DNA of 64,000 nt from Leptotrichia trevisanii DSM 22070 (GTDB lineage: Bacteria > Fusobacteriota > Fusobacteriia > Fusobacteriales > Leptotrichiaceae), in assembly GCF_000482505.1 (NCBI RefSeq), contig NZ_AXVL01000005.1, positions 62,001-126,000 on the forward strand, read 5' to 3'. Position 1 is the stretch's first letter. Each line of letters begins with the position of its first letter. A model generated the notes under the pieces. That model worked only from the letters and a program-made list of their open reading frames with translations, was not told the DNA's origin and ran no database searches. Positions 63,051-64,000 of the stretch are shown here, one piece after another. The position numbers and the translations under genes were made by a program.

Positions 63051-64000
63051 TTAATTTTGATTAATAATAATTTTTAAAAAATCTCCTTTTTTTACCTTCA
63101 TTACAACTAAATTTTCAATTACATCCTCTTTTTTATTTTTCCCCTTCGGACTTACTGCCTCAACAATCTTTACAATTTTTCTCATTTCAATTTTTTTATT
63201 TAATTCTGCCTGCTCTTTCTGTGCATTTTCCAAAAAGTACAGTTCAAAATGATTTCTTGTTTCAAAAATTCTCTGAATTTTGTATTTTTCAGCAAATAAT
63301 TTTAATTTAATGCTTAAAATAAATTTTTTCATCTGTTCTGGAATTTTCCCAAATCTATCTCTAATTTCATCAAGCAAACCAGTTAATTCGCTATCTGTTT
63401 CCAGCATTGCAAAACGTTTATAGATATTTAGCCTCTCATCCTTTTCAATATATGTTTCTGGAATAAATCCTCTTTCATCCAGAATAATTTCCACATTTTC
63501 AATTTTTTCGATAAACTCGCCCTTCTGCTTACGAATTTCCTCATTTAGCATTTTTATATATAAATCATATCCAAAAGTTTCAATCGTTCCGTGCTGCTTA
63601 TCTCCCAAAATTTCGCCAGCACCACGTATTTTCAAGTCTTCCATCGAAATTTGAAAACCGCCTGATTTTATACCTTCCACCTTTAGCATGCTTTCTTCCT
63701 TCTGTCGCCCCTGCTTTGTAATATTTCTTGTTTTTAATAAATAACAGTAGCCTTGTCTGTTGCTACGTCCTACACGCCCTTTTAGCTGGTAAACTTGAGA
63801 TAATCCCAAGCCAGTAAAGTTTTCAATCAGGATGGTATTGGCATTTCCCACGTCAATTCCATTTTCAATGATTGTTGAAGCAATTAGAATATCAAACTGC
63901 CCATTTTCAAAACGTAGTAATTTATCTTTAATTTCCTTTGGCGGAAGCTGTCCGTTTATAAATTCAATTTTTACAAAGTCTGGAAGCATTTCCTTCAGTT
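63051..64000 (-). CDS. mfd: Transcription-repair coupling factor Mfd, C-terminal part (cut by window edge)
   Basis: About 316 residues of the C-terminus; the frame remains open to the window end. Helicase motifs V and VI are visible as ILIASTIIENGIDVGNANT and GLSQVYQLKGRVGRSNRQGY, followed by GGFQISMEDLKIRGAGEILG, the TRG motif region, and the D7 autoinhibitory domain (ERLNIYKRFAMLETDSELTG). Mfd removes stalled RNA polymerase and recruits UvrA. Confidence 0.95.
   Translation of the reverse strand, partial: LKEMLPDFVKIEFINGQLPPKEIKDKLLRFENGQFDILIASTIIENGIDVGNANTILIENFTGLGLSQVYQLKGRVGRSNRQGYCYLLKTRNITKQGRQKEESMLKVEGIKSGGFQISMEDLKIRGAGEILGDKQHGTIETFGYDLYIKMLNEEIRKQKGEFIEKIENVEIILDERGFIPETYIEKDERLNIYKRFAMLETDSELTGLLDEIRDRFGKIPEQMKKFILSIKLKLFAEKYKIQRIFETRNHFELYFLENAQKEQAELNKKIEMRKIVKIVEAVSPKGKNKKEDVIENLVVMKVKKGDFLKIIINQN

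Overview
The window is AT-rich bacterial DNA that most resembles a Leptotrichia-type fusobacterium. This is inferred from the very low GC content, a Firmicutes/Fusobacteria-style ethanolamine operon (EutVW regulators, PduL-type phosphotransacylase, no EutJ), SpoVG in an apparent non-sporeformer, and LPS-kinase-like proteins that point to a diderm envelope. No rRNA, tRNA, CRISPR array or intact transposase was seen.

Layout. 1-2883 (+): tetrapyrrole genes hemA (cut by the window edge), hemC and a cobA-hemD fusion. 3100-3390: a compact unit on the minus strand with its own promoter, ribosome site and a 23-residue membrane peptide, resembling a type I toxin-antitoxin locus. 3579-10842 (+): pheS and pheT, separated by three unrelated genes and a pair of structured repeats, then a lipoprotein and an HRDC protein. 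10954-12342 (-): pncB. 12437-28631 (-): one long ethanolamine-utilisation and microcompartment operon of 20 genes, reading from the promoter at 28.9 kb: eutM, S, P, K-like, M, E, T, pduL/eutD, an unknown, N, an unknown, G, V, W, A, B, C, L, H, Q. Its leader has two hexaloop hairpins and an overlapping terminator, as expected for EutV (ANTAR) antitermination.

29.2-40.2 kb (-) and 40.8-55 kb (+) form the chromosome origin neighbourhood. rpmH, rnpA, yidD, yidC, jag, mnmE, gyrB and gyrA read leftward; dnaA, yaaA, recF and a DciA-like gene read rightward, followed further along by mnmG, a MATE exporter, pth and an ABC transporter. Two clusters of DnaA boxes flank dnaA, so oriC looks bipartite. The last 9 kb hold birA, a VWA lipoprotein, a PhnD-like lipoprotein, rqcP, spoVG, two membrane proteins, an esterase and the end of mfd.

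The strongest unexplained signal is a family of six dispersed intergenic elements near 6.9, 7.1, 29.0, 34.0, 48.6 and 48.9 kb. The well-preserved copies fold into two hairpins whose loops are conserved while their stems change by compensatory substitutions. GyrA and GyrB both carry substitutions at quinolone-pocket positions. Functional statements rest on motif recognition by eye; no database search was run.
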